NCBI RefSeq assembly: GCF_004339675.1
Contig: NZ_SLVM01000001.1
Location: forward strand, 1 to 64,000
Reading direction: 5' to 3'
DNA length: 64,000 nucleotides
Source: Rhodovulum steppense
GTDB taxonomy: Bacteria; Pseudomonadota; Alphaproteobacteria; Rhodobacterales; Rhodobacteraceae
Of this stretch, positions 43,435 to 53,889 are shown in pieces (within the stretch, counting starts at the first letter, position 1; each line of letters begins with the position of its first letter). The position numbers and the translations under genes are program-made. A model generated the notes under the pieces. It had not been told where the DNA came from and did no database searches. It saw only the letters and a list, made by a program, of their open reading frames with translations.

Positions 43435-44823
43435 TCAGAGCCAGGTGTGGAAACTGGATTTCGCCATCGGCTCCCAATGGGGGGCGGTGTGGGGGGCGTA
43501 GATCTCGGCCACGCGCGCCACGGCCGCCTCGGGGGACATCTCCTCGCTGGTGCCGGTGCGGCGGCAGGTCAGTTCGACCACGCCCGATTTCAGGCCCCGC
43601 GGCCCGACGGTGATCCGCCAGGGCAGGCCGATCAGGTCCATCGTGGCGAATTTCGCGCCCGCGCGTTCCTCGCGGTCGTCATAGAGCGGCTCCAGCCCCT
43701 TTTCGGCCAGCGCCTTGTAAAGCCCGGCGCAGGCGGCGTCGGCCTCGGCATCGCCCTGTTTCAGGTTGACGATGCCGCAATGGAAGGGGGTCACGCCCTC
43801 GGGCCAGATGATGCCGTTCTCGTCGTGGTTCGCCTCGATCAGCGCGCCGACCAGACGCGACACGCCGATGCCGTGGCTGCCCATGTGGACGGGCACCCGC
43901 TCGCCCCGGTCGTTGGTCACCACCGCGCCCATCGGCTCGGAATACTTGGTGCCGAAATAGAAGATCTGGCCGACCTCGATCCCGCGCGAGGATTTGCGCC
44001 GCGCCTCGGGGATCTGGCCATAGATCGCTGCGTCATGGGTTTCGTCGGTGCGGGCATAGGGCGTGGTCCATTCGCGCACGATGGCCGCGCATTCCGCGCG
44101 GTCGTCGTAGTTCACGGCCCGGTCGCCCAGCGTCAGATCGAGGATCGCGCTGTCATAGAACACCTCGGACTCGCCGGTCTCGGCCAGCACGAGGAATTCG
44201 TGGGTATCCTCGCCGCCGATGGGCCCGCTATCGGCGCGCATCGGGATCGCCTTCAGCCCCATCCGTTCGTAGGTGCGCAGGTAGCTGACCATGTGGCGGT
44301 TGTAGGCGTGGATGGCCGCATCGTAGTCGATGTCGAAATTGTAGCCGTCCTTCATGTAGAACTCGCGGCCGCGCATCACGCCGAAACGGGGGCGGATCTC
44401 GTCGCGGAACTTCCACTGGATATGGTAGAGCGTCAGCGGCAGGTCCTTGTAGCTGCCGACATGGGCGCGAAAGATGTCGGTGATGAGTTCCTCGTTGGTC
44501 GGGCCGTAAAGCATGTCGCGGCCATGGCGGTCCTTGATGCGCAGCATCTCCTCGCCGTAATCGTCGTAGCGGCCCGACTCGCGCCACAGATCGGCCGATT
44601 GCAGGGTCGGCATCAGCATCGGGATATGGCCCGCGCGGATCTGTTCCTCGTGGACGATCTGCTCGATCCGTTTCAGCACCTTGAAGCCCATGGGAAGCCA
44701 CGAGTAGATGCCCGCGGAGGCCTGCTTGATCATGCCCGCGCGCAACATCAGGCGGTGGCTGGCGATCTGCGCCTCGGCGGGGGTTTCCTTGAGCACCGGC
44801 AGGAAGTAGCGGGACAGGCGCAT
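43435..44823 (-). CDS. proS: Prolyl-tRNA synthetase (short alphaproteobacterial type)
   Basis: 462 residues, lacking the long editing insertion of the bacterial ProS type. Class II motifs: [20 protein letters not shown] (motif 1 region), [20 protein letters not shown] (motif 2) and [17 protein letters not shown] (motif 3). It charges tRNA-Pro. The start at 44823 ([11 protein letters not shown]) has GGAAAAGG upstream. The frame is open further upstream but unlike the family. Followed by a SET gene, lolC and lolD. Confidence 0.97.
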   Translation of the reverse strand: MRLSRYFLPVLKETPAEAQIASHRLMLRAGMIKQASAGIYSWLPMGFKVLKRIEQIVHEEQIRAGHIPMLMPTLQSADLWRESGRYDDYGEEMLRIKDRHGRDMLYGPTNEELITDIFRAHVGSYKDLPLTLYHIQWKFRDEIRPRFGVMRGREFYMKDGYNFDIDYDAAIHAYNRHMVSYLRTYERMGLKAIPMRADSGPIGGEDTHEFLVLAETGESEVFYDSAILDLTLGDRAVNYDDRAECAAIVREWTTPYARTDETHDAAIYGQIPEARRKSSRGIEVGQIFYFGTKYSEPMGAVVTNDRGERVPVHMGSHGIGVSRLVGALIEANHDENGIIWPEGVTPFHCGIVNLKQGDAEADAACAGLYKALAEKGLEPLYDDREERAGAKFATMDLIGLPWRITVGPRGLKSGVVELTCRRTGTSEEMSPEAAVARVAEIYAPHTAPHWEPMAKSSFHTWL

Positions 44824-44951
44824 TTTCGACCTTTTCCTCGTGAATTCGCGTCCCCGACCCCTTATGTCATCGCGCAGGACCAGACAAGCGCCGCGCATGC
44901 GGGCGCGACATGTCGGGGCCGTCGGAATGGGTGCGCAGTCAGGAGGGTTGG

Positions 44952-46052
44952 ATGGCATTGCCGGTGCGCGAACAGGTGACCTATTGGGGGATCGCGGCGG
45001 CGGTCTTCCTGGGGCTGTTGTGGTTTCTCGGCAATGTGATCACCCCCTTCGTGATCGGCATGGCGGTGGCCTATTTCCTCGATCCCGTGGCCGACCGGCT
45101 GGAACGGCTGGGGCTGTCGCGGGCGGGGGCGACGGTGGCGATCACGGCGGGCGCGGTGGTGATTTTCGTGGCGGTGGCGCTGCTGGTGCTGCCCACGCTG
45201 ATCCAGCAGGCGATCAGCCTGGTCAATGCCGCCCCCGAGATCGCGCGCCAGGTCCAGGCCTTCCTGGTCGAGCGCTTTCCCACGCTGAACGACAACGGCT
45301 CGCCGATCTCCCGGACACTGGCCGGAATCGGCGACACGGTGCAATCGAAGGGCGGCGAGGTGCTGAACGGGGTGATCGCCTCTCTGGCCAGCATCGTGAA
45401 CGTGGTCGTCCTGCTGGTGCTGGTGCCGGTGATCACCTTCTACCTGCTGCTGGACTGGGACCGGATGGTGGCCCAGGTGGACCGGCTGCTGCCGCTGGAC
45501 CACGCGCCGCAGGTGCGCCGACTGGCCGGCGAGATCGACCGCACGCTGGCAGGCTTCATCCGCGGCCAGGGCACGGTCTGCCTGATCCTCGGCATCTACT
45601 ACGCCGCGGCGCTGAGCCTGCTGGGGCTGAAATACGGGCTGGTCGTGGGATTCACCGCGGGGATCATCTCGTTCATTCCCTATGTCGGCGCCATCGTGGG
45701 CGGCGCGCTGGCGATCGGGCTGGCGTTGTTCCAGTTCTGGGGCGAATGGTGGTTCATCGCGGGCGCGGCGGCGATCTTCGTGGCGGGCCAGATGATCGAG
45801 GGCAATGTGCTGACGCCCAAGCTGGTGGGCGGGTCGGTCGGGCTGCACCCGGTCTGGCTGATCTTCGCGCTGGCGGCCTTCGGCTCGGTCTTCGGCTTTG
45901 TCGGCATGTTGGTCGCGGTGCCGGTGGCGGCGGTTCTGGGGGTGATGGCGCGTTTCGGGATCGCGCGATACAAGGAGAGTCGCCTTTACCGCGGCCTTGC
46001 GGCCCTGGAAGACGCGCGCGACGGATCCGGGAAGGACGAGGACGCCGCCTGA
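44952..46052 (+). CDS. AI-2E/PerM family membrane transporter
   Basis: 366 residues with about eight membrane segments: [100 protein letters not shown] and others, ending in a cytoplasmic acidic tail. The pattern [20 protein letters not shown] is the family signature. Substrates are uncertain despite the name. The ATG at 44952 is preferred over 44910 because AGGAGGG lies 5 bases before it. One base separates it from hdaA. Confidence 0.9.
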   Translation: MALPVREQVTYWGIAAAVFLGLLWFLGNVITPFVIGMAVAYFLDPVADRLERLGLSRAGATVAITAGAVVIFVAVALLVLPTLIQQAISLVNAAPEIARQVQAFLVERFPTLNDNGSPISRTLAGIGDTVQSKGGEVLNGVIASLASIVNVVVLLVLVPVITFYLLLDWDRMVAQVDRLLPLDHAPQVRRLAGEIDRTLAGFIRGQGTVCLILGIYYAAALSLLGLKYGLVVGFTAGIISFIPYVGAIVGGALAIGLALFQFWGEWWFIAGAAAIFVAGQMIEGNVLTPKLVGGSVGLHPVWLIFALAAFGSVFGFVGMLVAVPVAAVLGVMARFGIARYKESRLYRGLAALEDARDGSGKDEDAA

Positions 46053-46053
46053 C

Positions 46054-46740
46054 ATGGCCCGCCAGTTGATCCTTGACCTGCCCGTGCGGCCAGCGCGGGG
46101 GCGCGCGGCCTTCTTCGTGGCGCCCGCGAACGAGATCGCCGTGGCGCAGATCGAGGATTGGCGCGGCTGGCCGGGCGGCAAGCTGGTGCTGATCGGCCCG
46201 GAGGGATCGGGCAAGACCCATCTTGTCCATGTCTGGGCGGAACTGACCAGCGCCCCCGTCCGTTATGCCGCCGATCTCGCGGTCGCGGATCTGCCCGCGC
46301 TGGCCGGAACGGGTGCTGTGGCCGTCGAGGATGCCGAACGGATCGGCGGCGACCGGGCAGCCGAGACGGCGCTGTTTCACCTGCACAACCTGCTGGCCGC
46401 ATCGGGCGGCGCGCTGCTGGTCACCGCGCGCGGCCCGGCGCGGGACTGGGGGCTGGGGCTGCCCGATCTGGCCAGCCGGATGCAGGCCGCCGCAACGGCG
46501 CATCTGAACCCGCCCGACGACGCGCTGCTGGCCGCGGTGCTGGTGAAGCTGTTCGCCGACCGTCAACTGGCGGTGAAGCCCGATCTGATCGGCTATCTCG
46601 TGGACCGGATGGAACGCTCCTTCGCCGCCGCCGCAGAAACGGTCGCCGCCATCGACCGCGAGGCGCTGGCCACCGGCCACCGGCCGGGCATCCGCCTGGC
46701 CCGCACGGTGCTGGACAAGACCCTGCCCGAGGCCCGATAA
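46054..46740 (+). CDS. hdaA: DnaA regulatory inactivator-like AAA+ protein HdaA
   Basis: 228 residues. The N-terminal clamp-binding-like motif is RQLILDLP (QLxLxL), the P-loop GPEGSGKTH is at residues 48-56, and a DnaA-like sensor region [11 protein letters not shown] and LLVTAR follow. Hda proteins with the sliding clamp stimulate ATP hydrolysis by DnaA after initiation. The start at 46054 is 1 base after the permease stop. Its 3' end overlaps the region upstream of ppk1 that carries a Pho-box-like repeat. Confidence 0.9.
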   Translation: MARQLILDLPVRPARGRAAFFVAPANEIAVAQIEDWRGWPGGKLVLIGPEGSGKTHLVHVWAELTSAPVRYAADLAVADLPALAGTGAVAVEDAERIGGDRAAETALFHLHNLLAASGGALLVTARGPARDWGLGLPDLASRMQAAATAHLNPPDDALLAAVLVKLFADRQLAVKPDLIGYLVDRMERSFAAAAETVAAIDREALATGHRPGIRLARTVLDKTLPEAR

Positions 46741-46774
46741 CTGTCACTCAGCCGTCACACCCTGAAATCATAAG
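46741..46774 (+). promoter_or_regulatory. Pho-box-like direct repeat and -10 upstream of ppk1
   Basis: CTGTCAC (46741-46747) and CCGTCAC (46752-46758) repeat with an 11-bp period, as in the PhoB box CTGTCAT-N4-CTGTCAT. CATAAG (46769-46774) lies 10 bp downstream as a possible -10. A start of transcription near 46781 would be at the ATG (46782), implying a leaderless message (inference). Confidence 0.5.
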
Positions 46775-46781
46775 CACAAGC

Positions 46782-48950
46782 ATGACCCAGGCCGACTTTC
46801 TCAAAGCCCCCTTTCCCGCGCCCGTCGAGATACCCGAGGCCCAGCGCACGGGGCCGAAGCGGTTCTTCAACCGCGAACTCAGCTGGCTGGGCTTCAACTG
46901 GCGCGTCCTGGAAGAGGCCGACAATCCGCGCGTGCCGCTGCTGGAGCGGGTGCGCTTCGTGTCGATCTCGGCCACCAACCTGGACGAGTTCTACACCGTC
47001 CGCGTGGCGGGCCTGCGCGAACTGGCGAGGAAGGGCAATACCACACCCGCCGATGATGGCCTGACGTCGGCCGAACAGCTGGTGCTGATCGACCGCGATG
47101 CGCGGCGGCTGCTGCAGGCGCAGCAGGCAAGCTGGAACCGGCTGAAGAAATTGATGGAAGAGGCGGAGATCCACCTGCTGACCCGCTCGCGCCTGACCAA
47201 GGCCGACCGGGTGCATCTGGGCGAGCATTTCCTGCAACAGGTGTTTCCCGTGCTCTCGCCTCTGGCGATCGACCCGGCGCATCCCTTCCCCTTCATCCCG
47301 AATACCGGCTTCTGCCTGGCCTTGCAGCTGGAACGCGAGAAGGACGGCCAACCCTTGCAGGCGCTGCTGCCGATCCCGCACCAGATCAACCGCTTCATCC
47401 GCCTGCCCGCCCGCGAGGGGCAGGCGCGGTTCCTGCCGCTTGAGGAATCGTTGCTGATGCATCTGCACCTGCTGTTCCCGGGCTATCGGGCGGTGGGCAG
47501 TTGCACCTTCCGGGTGCTGCGCGACAGCGATCTGGAGGTGGAAGAAGAGGCCGAGGATCTGGTGCGCGAATTCGAGGTCGCGCTGAAGCGCCGCCGCCGG
47601 GGCGAGGTGGTGCGCATGAAGATGTCCTCGGGCGCGCCCGAGGAATTGCGTTCCGTCATCATCCGCGAATTGCACATCACCGAGGAGGACGCGATCGAGG
47701 TGCGCGGCCTGATCGGGCTGGCGGACCTGTCGGAACTGGTGATCGACGACCGCCCGGACCTGCTGTGGAAAAGCTTCACCCCCCGCGTGCCGGAACGGGT
47801 GCAGGACCATGAGGGCGACATGTTCGCCGCGATCCGGCACAAGGACATGCTGCTGCACCACCCCTACGAGACCTTCGACATGGTGGTGCGGTTCGTGCAG
47901 CAGGCCGCGCGCGATCCCGATGTGGTCGCGATCAAGCAGACGCTCTACCGCACCTCCAAGAACTCGCCCATCGTCGAGGCGCTGTGCGAGGCGGCCGAGG
48001 ATGGCAAGTCGGTCACCGCGCTGGTGGAACTCAAGGCCCGCTTCGACGAGGCCGCCAATATCCGCCAGTCGCGGCGGCTCGAACGCTCGGGCGCGCATGT
48101 GGTCTATGGTTTCATCAACTACAAGACCCATGCCAAGATCAGCACCGTGGTCCGCCGCGAGGGCGAGAACCTGGTGACCTATACCCATTTCGGCACCGGC
48201 AACTACCACCCGATCACCGCGCGCATCTATACCGACCTGTCGCTGTTCACCTGCGACGCGGCGCTGGGACGGGATGCGACCAAGGTGTTCAACTATATCG
48301 GCGGCTATGCCGAGCCCGACGGGCTGGAGAACCTGTCGATCTCGCCCCTGTCGCTGAAATCCACGCTGTTGCAGCGCATCGCCGAAGAGGCTGGGCATGC
48401 CCGCGCCGGGCGGCCCGCGCGGATCTGGGCCAAGATGAACTCGCTGATCGAGCCCGACGTGATCGACGCGCTCTATGCCGCGTCCAATGCGGGGGTGAAG
48501 ATCGACCTTGTCGTGCGCGGGATCTGCGGCATCCGGCCCGGCATCAAGGGGCTGTCCGAGAATATCCGCGTCAAGTCGATCATCGGCCGCTTCCTGGAAC
48601 ATTCCCGCATCGTCTGCTTCGGCAACGGCTATGGCCTGCCCTCGCCCAGGGCGCGGGTCTATATCTCGTCGGCCGACTGGATGGGCCGCAACCTGAACCG
48701 CCGGGTGGAAACGCTGGTCGAATGCACCAACCCCACGGTCAAGGCGCAGATCGTGGACCAGGTCATGTCCGCGAATCTGGCCGACGAGGCGCAAAGCTGG
48801 GTCATGCAGCCCGATGGCAGCTTCGTGCGGGCCAAGGCGGGACCGGACGCGTTCAACTGCCACAGGTTCTTCATGGAAAACCCGTCGCTGTCGGGCCGCG
48901 GCACCGCGGGGGCGGCCGATGTGCCCCGGCTGGCGAACGTCGCCGATTGA
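46782..48950 (+). CDS. ppk1: Polyphosphate kinase 1
   Basis: 722 residues. It begins [19 protein letters not shown] and carries the conserved phospho-His regions [18 protein letters not shown] and [20 protein letters not shown] (HKD/PLD-type core) and [19 protein letters not shown]. It reversibly makes polyphosphate from ATP. No ribosome binding site is visible before the ATG at 46782, in line with a leaderless start. A much longer open frame upstream lies inside hdaA and is not used. Followed by ppx. Confidence 0.97.
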   Translation: MTQADFLKAPFPAPVEIPEAQRTGPKRFFNRELSWLGFNWRVLEEADNPRVPLLERVRFVSISATNLDEFYTVRVAGLRELARKGNTTPADDGLTSAEQLVLIDRDARRLLQAQQASWNRLKKLMEEAEIHLLTRSRLTKADRVHLGEHFLQQVFPVLSPLAIDPAHPFPFIPNTGFCLALQLEREKDGQPLQALLPIPHQINRFIRLPAREGQARFLPLEESLLMHLHLLFPGYRAVGSCTFRVLRDSDLEVEEEAEDLVREFEVALKRRRRGEVVRMKMSSGAPEELRSVIIRELHITEEDAIEVRGLIGLADLSELVIDDRPDLLWKSFTPRVPERVQDHEGDMFAAIRHKDMLLHHPYETFDMVVRFVQQAARDPDVVAIKQTLYRTSKNSPIVEALCEAAEDGKSVTALVELKARFDEAANIRQSRRLERSGAHVVYGFINYKTHAKISTVVRREGENLVTYTHFGTGNYHPITARIYTDLSLFTCDAALGRDATKVFNYIGGYAEPDGLENLSISPLSLKSTLLQRIAEEAGHARAGRPARIWAKMNSLIEPDVIDALYAASNAGVKIDLVVRGICGIRPGIKGLSENIRVKSIIGRFLEHSRIVCFGNGYGLPSPRARVYISSADWMGRNLNRRVETLVECTNPTVKAQIVDQVMSANLADEAQSWVMQPDGSFVRAKAGPDAFNCHRFFMENPSLSGRGTAGAADVPRLANVAD

Positions 48951-49004
48951 CGACGGCGGACGGGCTTGGCAGAGTCCCGGCACGCCAGGGGCGAAAGGCA
49001 GCAG

Positions 49005-50552
49005 ATGGACGGCAGCGGCGACGACCGCCCAGAAGCATGGGAACCCTTTGGCCGCCCCCTGTTCGGCGGCCCCGAGGCGCGGGCGCTTTCTCGCGTGGGG
49101 GTCGTGGATATCGGGTCGAACTCGGTGCGGATGGTCGTGTTCGACGGCGCGGCCCGCAGCCCGGCCTATTTCTTCAACGAAAAGGTGATGTGCGGGCTGG
49201 GCGCGGGTCTGGGCCAGACCGGGCGGCTGTCGCCCGAGGGGCGTCGGCGCGCGCTGGCGGCGCTGAAGCGGTTCGCCCTTCTGGGTGAGGCGATGGGGGC
49301 GGCCCCCCTGACGGTGGTTGCCACGGCCGCGATGCGCGATGCCGAGGACGGCCCCGATTTCCGCCGCCAGATCGAGCGCGAGACCGGGCTGAGGCCCTGG
49401 GTGATCGACGGCGCCGAGGAGGCGCGGCTGTCGGCGCAGGGCGTGCTGCTGGGCTGGCCCGGCGCCGAGGGGATCGTCTGCGACATGGGCGGCTCGTCGG
49501 TCGAACTGGCCGAACTGGACGGCGGCCGGGTCGGCAAGCGGCGCACCTCGCCGCTGGGTCCGCTGAAACTGCAGGACGTCAAGGGCGGCAAGAAGGGGCT
49601 GACCCAGTTCATCGCCCAGGAGGTCGAGACGCTGGCCCGCGGCATGGATTGTTCGCGGGGCCGGTTGTTCCTGGTGGGCGGGTCGTGGCGCGCGATCGCC
49701 CGGCTCGACATGGAGCGGCGCGGCTATCCGCTGACGGTGCTGCACGAATACCGGATGACGCGGAAATCGCTGGCCGCCACGATCGACTGGATCGAGATCA
49801 CCGGGGTCGACGCGCTGCGCGCCCGCACCGGCATCTCGATCGAGCGGCTCTCGCTGGTGCCGATCGCGGTGCAGGTGCTGAAACGGCTGGTCGCCCGTCT
49901 GAAGCCGCGCGAGATCGCCGTGTCGGGCTATGGCATCCGCGAGGGACTCTTGTACGAACAGATGCCGGCCGAGCTGCGCGCCCGCGATCCGCTGGTCGAG
50001 GCCTGCCGTTTCGTCGAGGCGAGTTCCGCCCGCTTCCCCGGCTTCGGCAAGCGGCTCTACAATTTCGTGTTGCCGCTGTTCGGCGCGGCGGGACCCGAGA
50101 AGCGGCGGCTGATCAAGGCGGCCTGCCACCTGCATGACACCGCCTGGCGCGCGCATCCCGACTATCGCCACGAGGTCTGTTTCGACACCGCGACCCAGGC
50201 CAATCTGGGCGGGCTGGAGCATTGGGAGCGGGTGTTCCTCGGCGTGTCGCTGCTGCACCGCTACAAGAACAGCCGCGCAGGCAGCCGGTTCGAACCGCTG
50301 TTCGGCCTGCTGGACCCGATCCAGATGCAACAGGCCGAAGTCCTGGGCAAGGCGCTGCGCTTTGGCGCGATGTTTTCGTCGGACACGCCCGACACGCTGG
50401 CCGAACTGCGCCATTTCCCCAAGAAGAAGCGGCTGGAACTGGTGCTGGACGCCCGCGCCGAGCCGCTGTTCGGCGAAGTGGCCGAGGCGCGGTTCGCCTC
50501 GCTGGCCAAGGCGCTGGGGGTCGAGACGGGCGTGCGGATCCGTCGGGCCTAG
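49005..50552 (+). CDS. ppx: Exopolyphosphatase / Ppx-GppA family phosphatase
   Basis: 515 residues. The N-terminal ASKHA motif GVVDIGSNSVRMVVFDGAAR and the second phosphate loop CDMGGSSVELAELDGGRVG are present. An extra C-terminal HD-like helical domain (about 330-510) contains CHLHDTAWRAHPDYRHEVC and WERVFLGVSLLHRYKN. It degrades polyphosphate or pppGpp. Paired with ppk1, polyphosphate turnover is most likely. The start at 49005 has AAAGGCAG upstream; a TTG at 48966 is less likely. Confidence 0.93.
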   Translation: MDGSGDDRPEAWEPFGRPLFGGPEARALSRVGVVDIGSNSVRMVVFDGAARSPAYFFNEKVMCGLGAGLGQTGRLSPEGRRRALAALKRFALLGEAMGAAPLTVVATAAMRDAEDGPDFRRQIERETGLRPWVIDGAEEARLSAQGVLLGWPGAEGIVCDMGGSSVELAELDGGRVGKRRTSPLGPLKLQDVKGGKKGLTQFIAQEVETLARGMDCSRGRLFLVGGSWRAIARLDMERRGYPLTVLHEYRMTRKSLAATIDWIEITGVDALRARTGISIERLSLVPIAVQVLKRLVARLKPREIAVSGYGIREGLLYEQMPAELRARDPLVEACRFVEASSARFPGFGKRLYNFVLPLFGAAGPEKRRLIKAACHLHDTAWRAHPDYRHEVCFDTATQANLGGLEHWERVFLGVSLLHRYKNSRAGSRFEPLFGLLDPIQMQQAEVLGKALRFGAMFSSDTPDTLAELRHFPKKKRLELVLDARAEPLFGEVAEARFASLAKALGVETGVRIRRA

Positions 50553-50555
50553 GGC

Positions 50556-50891
50556 CTAGATCTCGATATCGTCGGGTGGGGGCAAGGGCGGCGCGTCGGG
50601 CTTGCGGCGGATCAGGATGTCGCCATTGGGCAGCCGCTCGGGCATCTGGTAGGCGTCGAAATCGTCCACGATCTCGACCAGTCGACGCAGCGCGGGCTGC
50701 ATCGTCTCGGCCAGATCGCGAAGCGCGGGTTCCAGCTCGTCCCCGAGCCCCTTGAACAACAGCCTCATGCCCTGACCAAGCAGGTCCATCCCCTCGCGCA
50801 TCTTCGCGTCCGGCAAGGGTTCGGCCTCCTGCGCGGCGGCAGGACCGAACGCGAGCAGCATTCCAAGGCACAGGGCGGCGATCCGGCTCAT
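50556..50891 (-). CDS. Secreted hypothetical protein
   Basis: 111 residues. The signal peptide MSRIAALCLGMLLAFGPAAAQ precedes a helical segment (KMREGMDLLGQGMRLLFKGL, LRDLAETMQPALRRLVEIVD) and a Pro/Asp-rich C-terminus PPLPPPDDIEI. Similar short proteins are sometimes labelled AAA+ ATPase in related genomes, but no P-loop is present, so that label is not supported. Convergent with ppx (3 bp apart). Confidence 0.75.
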   Translation of the reverse strand: MSRIAALCLGMLLAFGPAAAQEAEPLPDAKMREGMDLLGQGMRLLFKGLGDELEPALRDLAETMQPALRRLVEIVDDFDAYQMPERLPNGDILIRRKPDAPPLPPPDDIEI

Positions 50892-50921
50892 GGGCTGAGT
50901 ATAGGCGCGGGCAAGGGCGGG

Positions 50922-51953
50922 TCAAAGCTCGATGTCGAGGCTGACCGGGAAATGGTCAGAGGCCGCCAGCAGAGCCTCACGCAGTTCGGGCACGCGGTAG
51001 AGGTCCGGGTCGTCGAACGGGTGCCAGATCCGCCAGGCCGGGCGGCGCGCGCGCAGGTCGGACGAGATCATCACATAGTCCAGCAGCGCCGAGAGAAAGT
51101 GCCGCTCGGAATGGATGTAGAACCGTGCTGTGGCGGGCTGGGCGGCGGATCGGCCCTGTTGCGCCTGTCGCGCATGGGGATCGTAAAGCCGCATCTCGCG
51201 CGGCACGTCCAGCCCCATCACGATCTCGACCCCGGACCGGCCGAACAGCTTTTCGTATTCGTCGAGCCCCGGACCATCGTTGAAATCGCCCAGCACGATC
51301 AGCGACTCCCCCGCCGCCAGATGCGCCTCGATCCGCTGGCGCAGCCAGATACACTGCGCCTGCTGCTTGCGCCGGTTCTGGATCGAGATGCGCATCACCT
51401 CATCGGGGGTCGAGGCGCCATAGGGGGCCTTGGATTTCACATGCACCCCGATCATCCGAAAGGTAAAACCCGCCGCACTTCGCACCGCCAGTTCCAGCGG
51501 CGGCTTGGAAAAGCGGATCAGCTCGGCCGCGGCATCCACGTCCAGATCCCAGCGGAACACGCCGTCAAAGCGCGGCGCCTCGGCCGAACCCTTCTTGCCG
51601 GTCGGATCGCCCCGCGGGTCATGGCGCGCGCCGATCCGGTCGGGATCGTAGAGCAGCGCGATTTCCTGCTGGCTGTCGGAGGTGAAGCCGATCAGCACGC
51701 GCCGCGCGCGCAAGCCCATCACCTGCGCGAAATTCTCAAGCGCCGTGACGGTCGAGCGGCGGCCGGTATCGTCGGGCGCCTCGACCACCAGAACCGCATC
51801 GGCGTCCAGCGCGGTAAAGACGATGCCCAGCGCCTCGATCTGCTGATGACGGGTGACGCCCGTGCGGGCGGAGGGCTGGTCATCGTCCAGAAGATTACCG
51901 AGATCGTCGAACAGGGCATTGAACCATTCGACGTTATAGGTGGCGATCCTCAC
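50922..51953 (-). CDS. Endonuclease/exonuclease/phosphatase family hydrolase
   Basis: 343 residues. EEP fold motifs: MRIATYNVEWFNALFDD (N-terminal Asn), AVLVVEAPDDTG (metal-binding Glu), MIGVHVKSKAPYG, LIVLGDFNDGPGLDEYEKLF (GDFND), and DYVMISSDLRA then ASDHFPVSLDIEL (catalytic Asp-His). The enzyme probably cleaves phosphodiester or phosphate ester bonds; the substrate is unknown. No signal peptide. Its ATG overlaps the stop of the TerB/J gene by 4 bp (ATGA). Confidence 0.92.
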   Translation of the reverse strand: MRIATYNVEWFNALFDDLGNLLDDDQPSARTGVTRHQQIEALGIVFTALDADAVLVVEAPDDTGRRSTVTALENFAQVMGLRARRVLIGFTSDSQQEIALLYDPDRIGARHDPRGDPTGKKGSAEAPRFDGVFRWDLDVDAAAELIRFSKPPLELAVRSAAGFTFRMIGVHVKSKAPYGASTPDEVMRISIQNRRKQQAQCIWLRQRIEAHLAAGESLIVLGDFNDGPGLDEYEKLFGRSGVEIVMGLDVPREMRLYDPHARQAQQGRSAAQPATARFYIHSERHFLSALLDYVMISSDLRARRPAWRIWHPFDDPDLYRVPELREALLAASDHFPVSLDIEL

Positions 51954-52633
51954 GCCGCGCGGTCCTGAAGGATCTGTTCCCAGGCGGCGTTGACCGCGAT
52001 CAGCCGCCGCTCGGCAAGGTGGATCGCCTCTTCGGGCACGCCGCGGGCATGCATCCGGTCGGGATGGGTCTCGCGCACCTCCTTGCGCCAGACCTTGCGG
52101 ATGGCTTCAAGATCGTCGCCGGGATCGACGCCCAGCACGGTATAGGGATCGGGCGCGGCATCCGGCACGAAGCGGGCGCGCAGCGTGCGGAACTGCCCCT
52201 CGCTGAGGCCGAAGGCGGCGGCGACGCGGGCAAGGAACGCATCCTCGGCAGGATGATACTCGCCATCGGCCAGCGCGATGAAGAACAGCCCCTCCATCAG
52301 GTCGCAAAGCGGTTCCTTGCGGCCGCGGAACATGCGGCGGATGCGGCGGGCATATTCCTCGAACCCGGCCACGTCCTGACGGGCCAGGTCAAAGACGCGC
52401 GCGGCATTGGCCTCCTCGGACGGCGGGATGGTAAAGACCTCGCGGAAGGCCGCGACCTCGCGGCGCGTCACCTGCCCGTCGGCCTTGGCCATCTTGGCGC
52501 CCAGCGCGATCACCGCGATGGTGAAGGCCACCGTCCGTTCGGGCGGGGTGCGCAGGCGGTCGAAGACCGTGGCAAGGCTTTCCCCCTTGGCAAGCGCAGA
52601 GACGGCGGCAGAGATGCGGGACCACAGCGACAT
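51950..52633 (-). CDS. TerB-like and J-domain protein (DjlA-like)
   Basis: 227 residues. A central TerB-type helical domain (FTIAVIALGAKMAKADGQVT, FREVFTIPPSEE, FFIALADGEYHPAEDAFL) and a C-terminal J domain (PYTVLGVDPGDDLEAIRKVW, the HPD motif in RETHPDRMHARG). J domains stimulate DnaK ATPase activity. No membrane anchor is seen, unlike E. coli DjlA. The gene starts the 52633-50922 unit. Confidence 0.93.
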   Translation of the reverse strand: MSLWSRISAAVSALAKGESLATVFDRLRTPPERTVAFTIAVIALGAKMAKADGQVTRREVAAFREVFTIPPSEEANAARVFDLARQDVAGFEEYARRIRRMFRGRKEPLCDLMEGLFFIALADGEYHPAEDAFLARVAAAFGLSEGQFRTLRARFVPDAAPDPYTVLGVDPGDDLEAIRKVWRKEVRETHPDRMHARGVPEEAIHLAERRLIAVNAAWEQILQDRAA

Positions 52634-52643
52634 GGCCGCGAGA

Positions 52644-53165
52644 TTACCCCGTGGCGGGGCCAGTGTCAGGTGCGACCGAAAGCATCTTCTGCATCAGCAC
52701 AAGATCGAGAAAGCGCCCGGCCTTGACCCCCACCTGGGGCAGGCGGCCGACCTCGGCATAGCCCAGCGCGGCGTGAAAGGCGATGCCGCCGGGGTTGTCG
52801 GCGCTGACAGCCGCGATCATCGCATGCACCCCCGCATCGGCGGCATGGGTTTCCAGCGCGCCCATCAGCGCCCGGCCAAGCCCCCTGCCCTGCCCGCCCG
52901 GCGCCAGGAGGATCGTGTGCTCCATCGTGCGGGCATAGCCGTCGCCGGGGCGGAACGGGCCATAGGTGGCCAGCCCGAGGATCGCGCCCCCCTCGTCGGC
53001 GACGAAAAAGCCCTGGCCCGCAGCGGTGCGGGTCTCGATCATCTCGGCAACGCCTTCGGGCGTCTTCCGGGCGGAATGAAAGATGATCGTCGTGTCGCGG
53101 ATGATCGGGTTCCAGATCGCGACAAGCGCGGCGGCATCCCGGGCCGTGGCCGGGCGGATCGTCAT
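52644..53165 (-). CDS. GNAT family N-acetyltransferase
   Basis: 173 residues. N-terminal TIRPATARDAAALVAIWNPI, a pyrophosphate-binding loop APGGQGRGLGRALMGALETH (Q/RxxGxG/A) and ALGYAEVGRLPQVGVKAGR. The order and the WNPII...F motif resemble phosphinothricin/methionine-sulfone acetyltransferases. Start ATG at 53165 overlaps the VOC stop by 4 bp. Confidence 0.9.
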   Translation of the reverse strand: MTIRPATARDAAALVAIWNPIIRDTTIIFHSARKTPEGVAEMIETRTAAGQGFFVADEGGAILGLATYGPFRPGDGYARTMEHTILLAPGGQGRGLGRALMGALETHAADAGVHAMIAAVSADNPGGIAFHAALGYAEVGRLPQVGVKAGRFLDLVLMQKMLSVAPDTGPATG

Positions 53166-53779
53166 TCCAGCGCGCGCCGCCCGGACGGCGTGTCGATCAG
53201 CGCGCGCAGCGCGGGCGCGGGCGCCTGGTGCAGCGCGATCCGCGGGTCGTCGATCAGGCCGCGCAGCGCAAGGCGCAGGTCGTCGGCGCGCGGATGGTGC
53301 AGTTCCAGCGCGGCCAGACGGCAACCCGTTTCGGGCAGAAGCCCGGCGGGATGCGCCGCCCCCTGCCAGTCGATCAGCGCGGGGAACAGCCCGTCAAAGG
53401 GCAGCCGCCCATCCTCGGGCACGGCCATGCGCCAGCGCAGGTCGCCGCGGGCAAGCTCGATCGGCCTGCCGCTGCCCGAGGGCGCGCGGGCAAGCGCCGC
53501 ATCCAGATCGTCGCAGCGCGCGATCCAGTTGGTCAGCCGCGGCGGCCCGGCGAAACGGTCCAGGTCGAACCAGCGCGGGCGACCGGGCGCGGGCGCCGCG
53601 GGGTCGATGGCGATGACTTCGAGATAGAGGCCGGGGCCGAGCCGCAACAGCCGGTTATGGGTGCCCATCGCGGCATGCCGCCCCCCGGGCGAAAGCCGCA
53701 CCTCCAGGCGTTCCTCGACGGCGGCCATGCCCGCCTCAAGCGTCTCGGCCGAGATGGCGAGGTGATCGAGGCTGAGCAT
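53162..53779 (-). CDS. VOC superfamily (glyoxalase-like domain) protein
   Basis: 205 residues. It begins SLDHLAISAETLEAGMAAVE with the metal-binding-type His, followed by GGRHAAMGTHNRLLRLGPGL and YLEVIAIDPAAPAPGRPRWF, the PF13468-like glyoxalase pattern. The second domain (LAALELHHPRADDLRLALRG) is degenerate. The activity is unknown. First gene of a pair with the GNAT gene, overlap 4 bp. Confidence 0.85.
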   Translation of the reverse strand: MLSLDHLAISAETLEAGMAAVEERLEVRLSPGGRHAAMGTHNRLLRLGPGLYLEVIAIDPAAPAPGRPRWFDLDRFAGPPRLTNWIARCDDLDAALARAPSGSGRPIELARGDLRWRMAVPEDGRLPFDGLFPALIDWQGAAHPAGLLPETGCRLAALELHHPRADDLRLALRGLIDDPRIALHQAPAPALRALIDTPSGRRALE

Positions 53780-53889
53780 GTCGCGGGCACTCCTGTCGGC
53801 CGGGTCCGGTGCATGTGATCCCCGCCGGGGCGGGGATGCAATGGCAAGCCTGCATCTGACGCAGCGTCGCCGCCGCCGGGGCCGTCCTG

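Noticed and set aside
46755-50414. 1219-codon open frame antisense to ppk1 and ppx
   Set aside because: It is the complement of two well-supported genes and has shadow composition with no domain.
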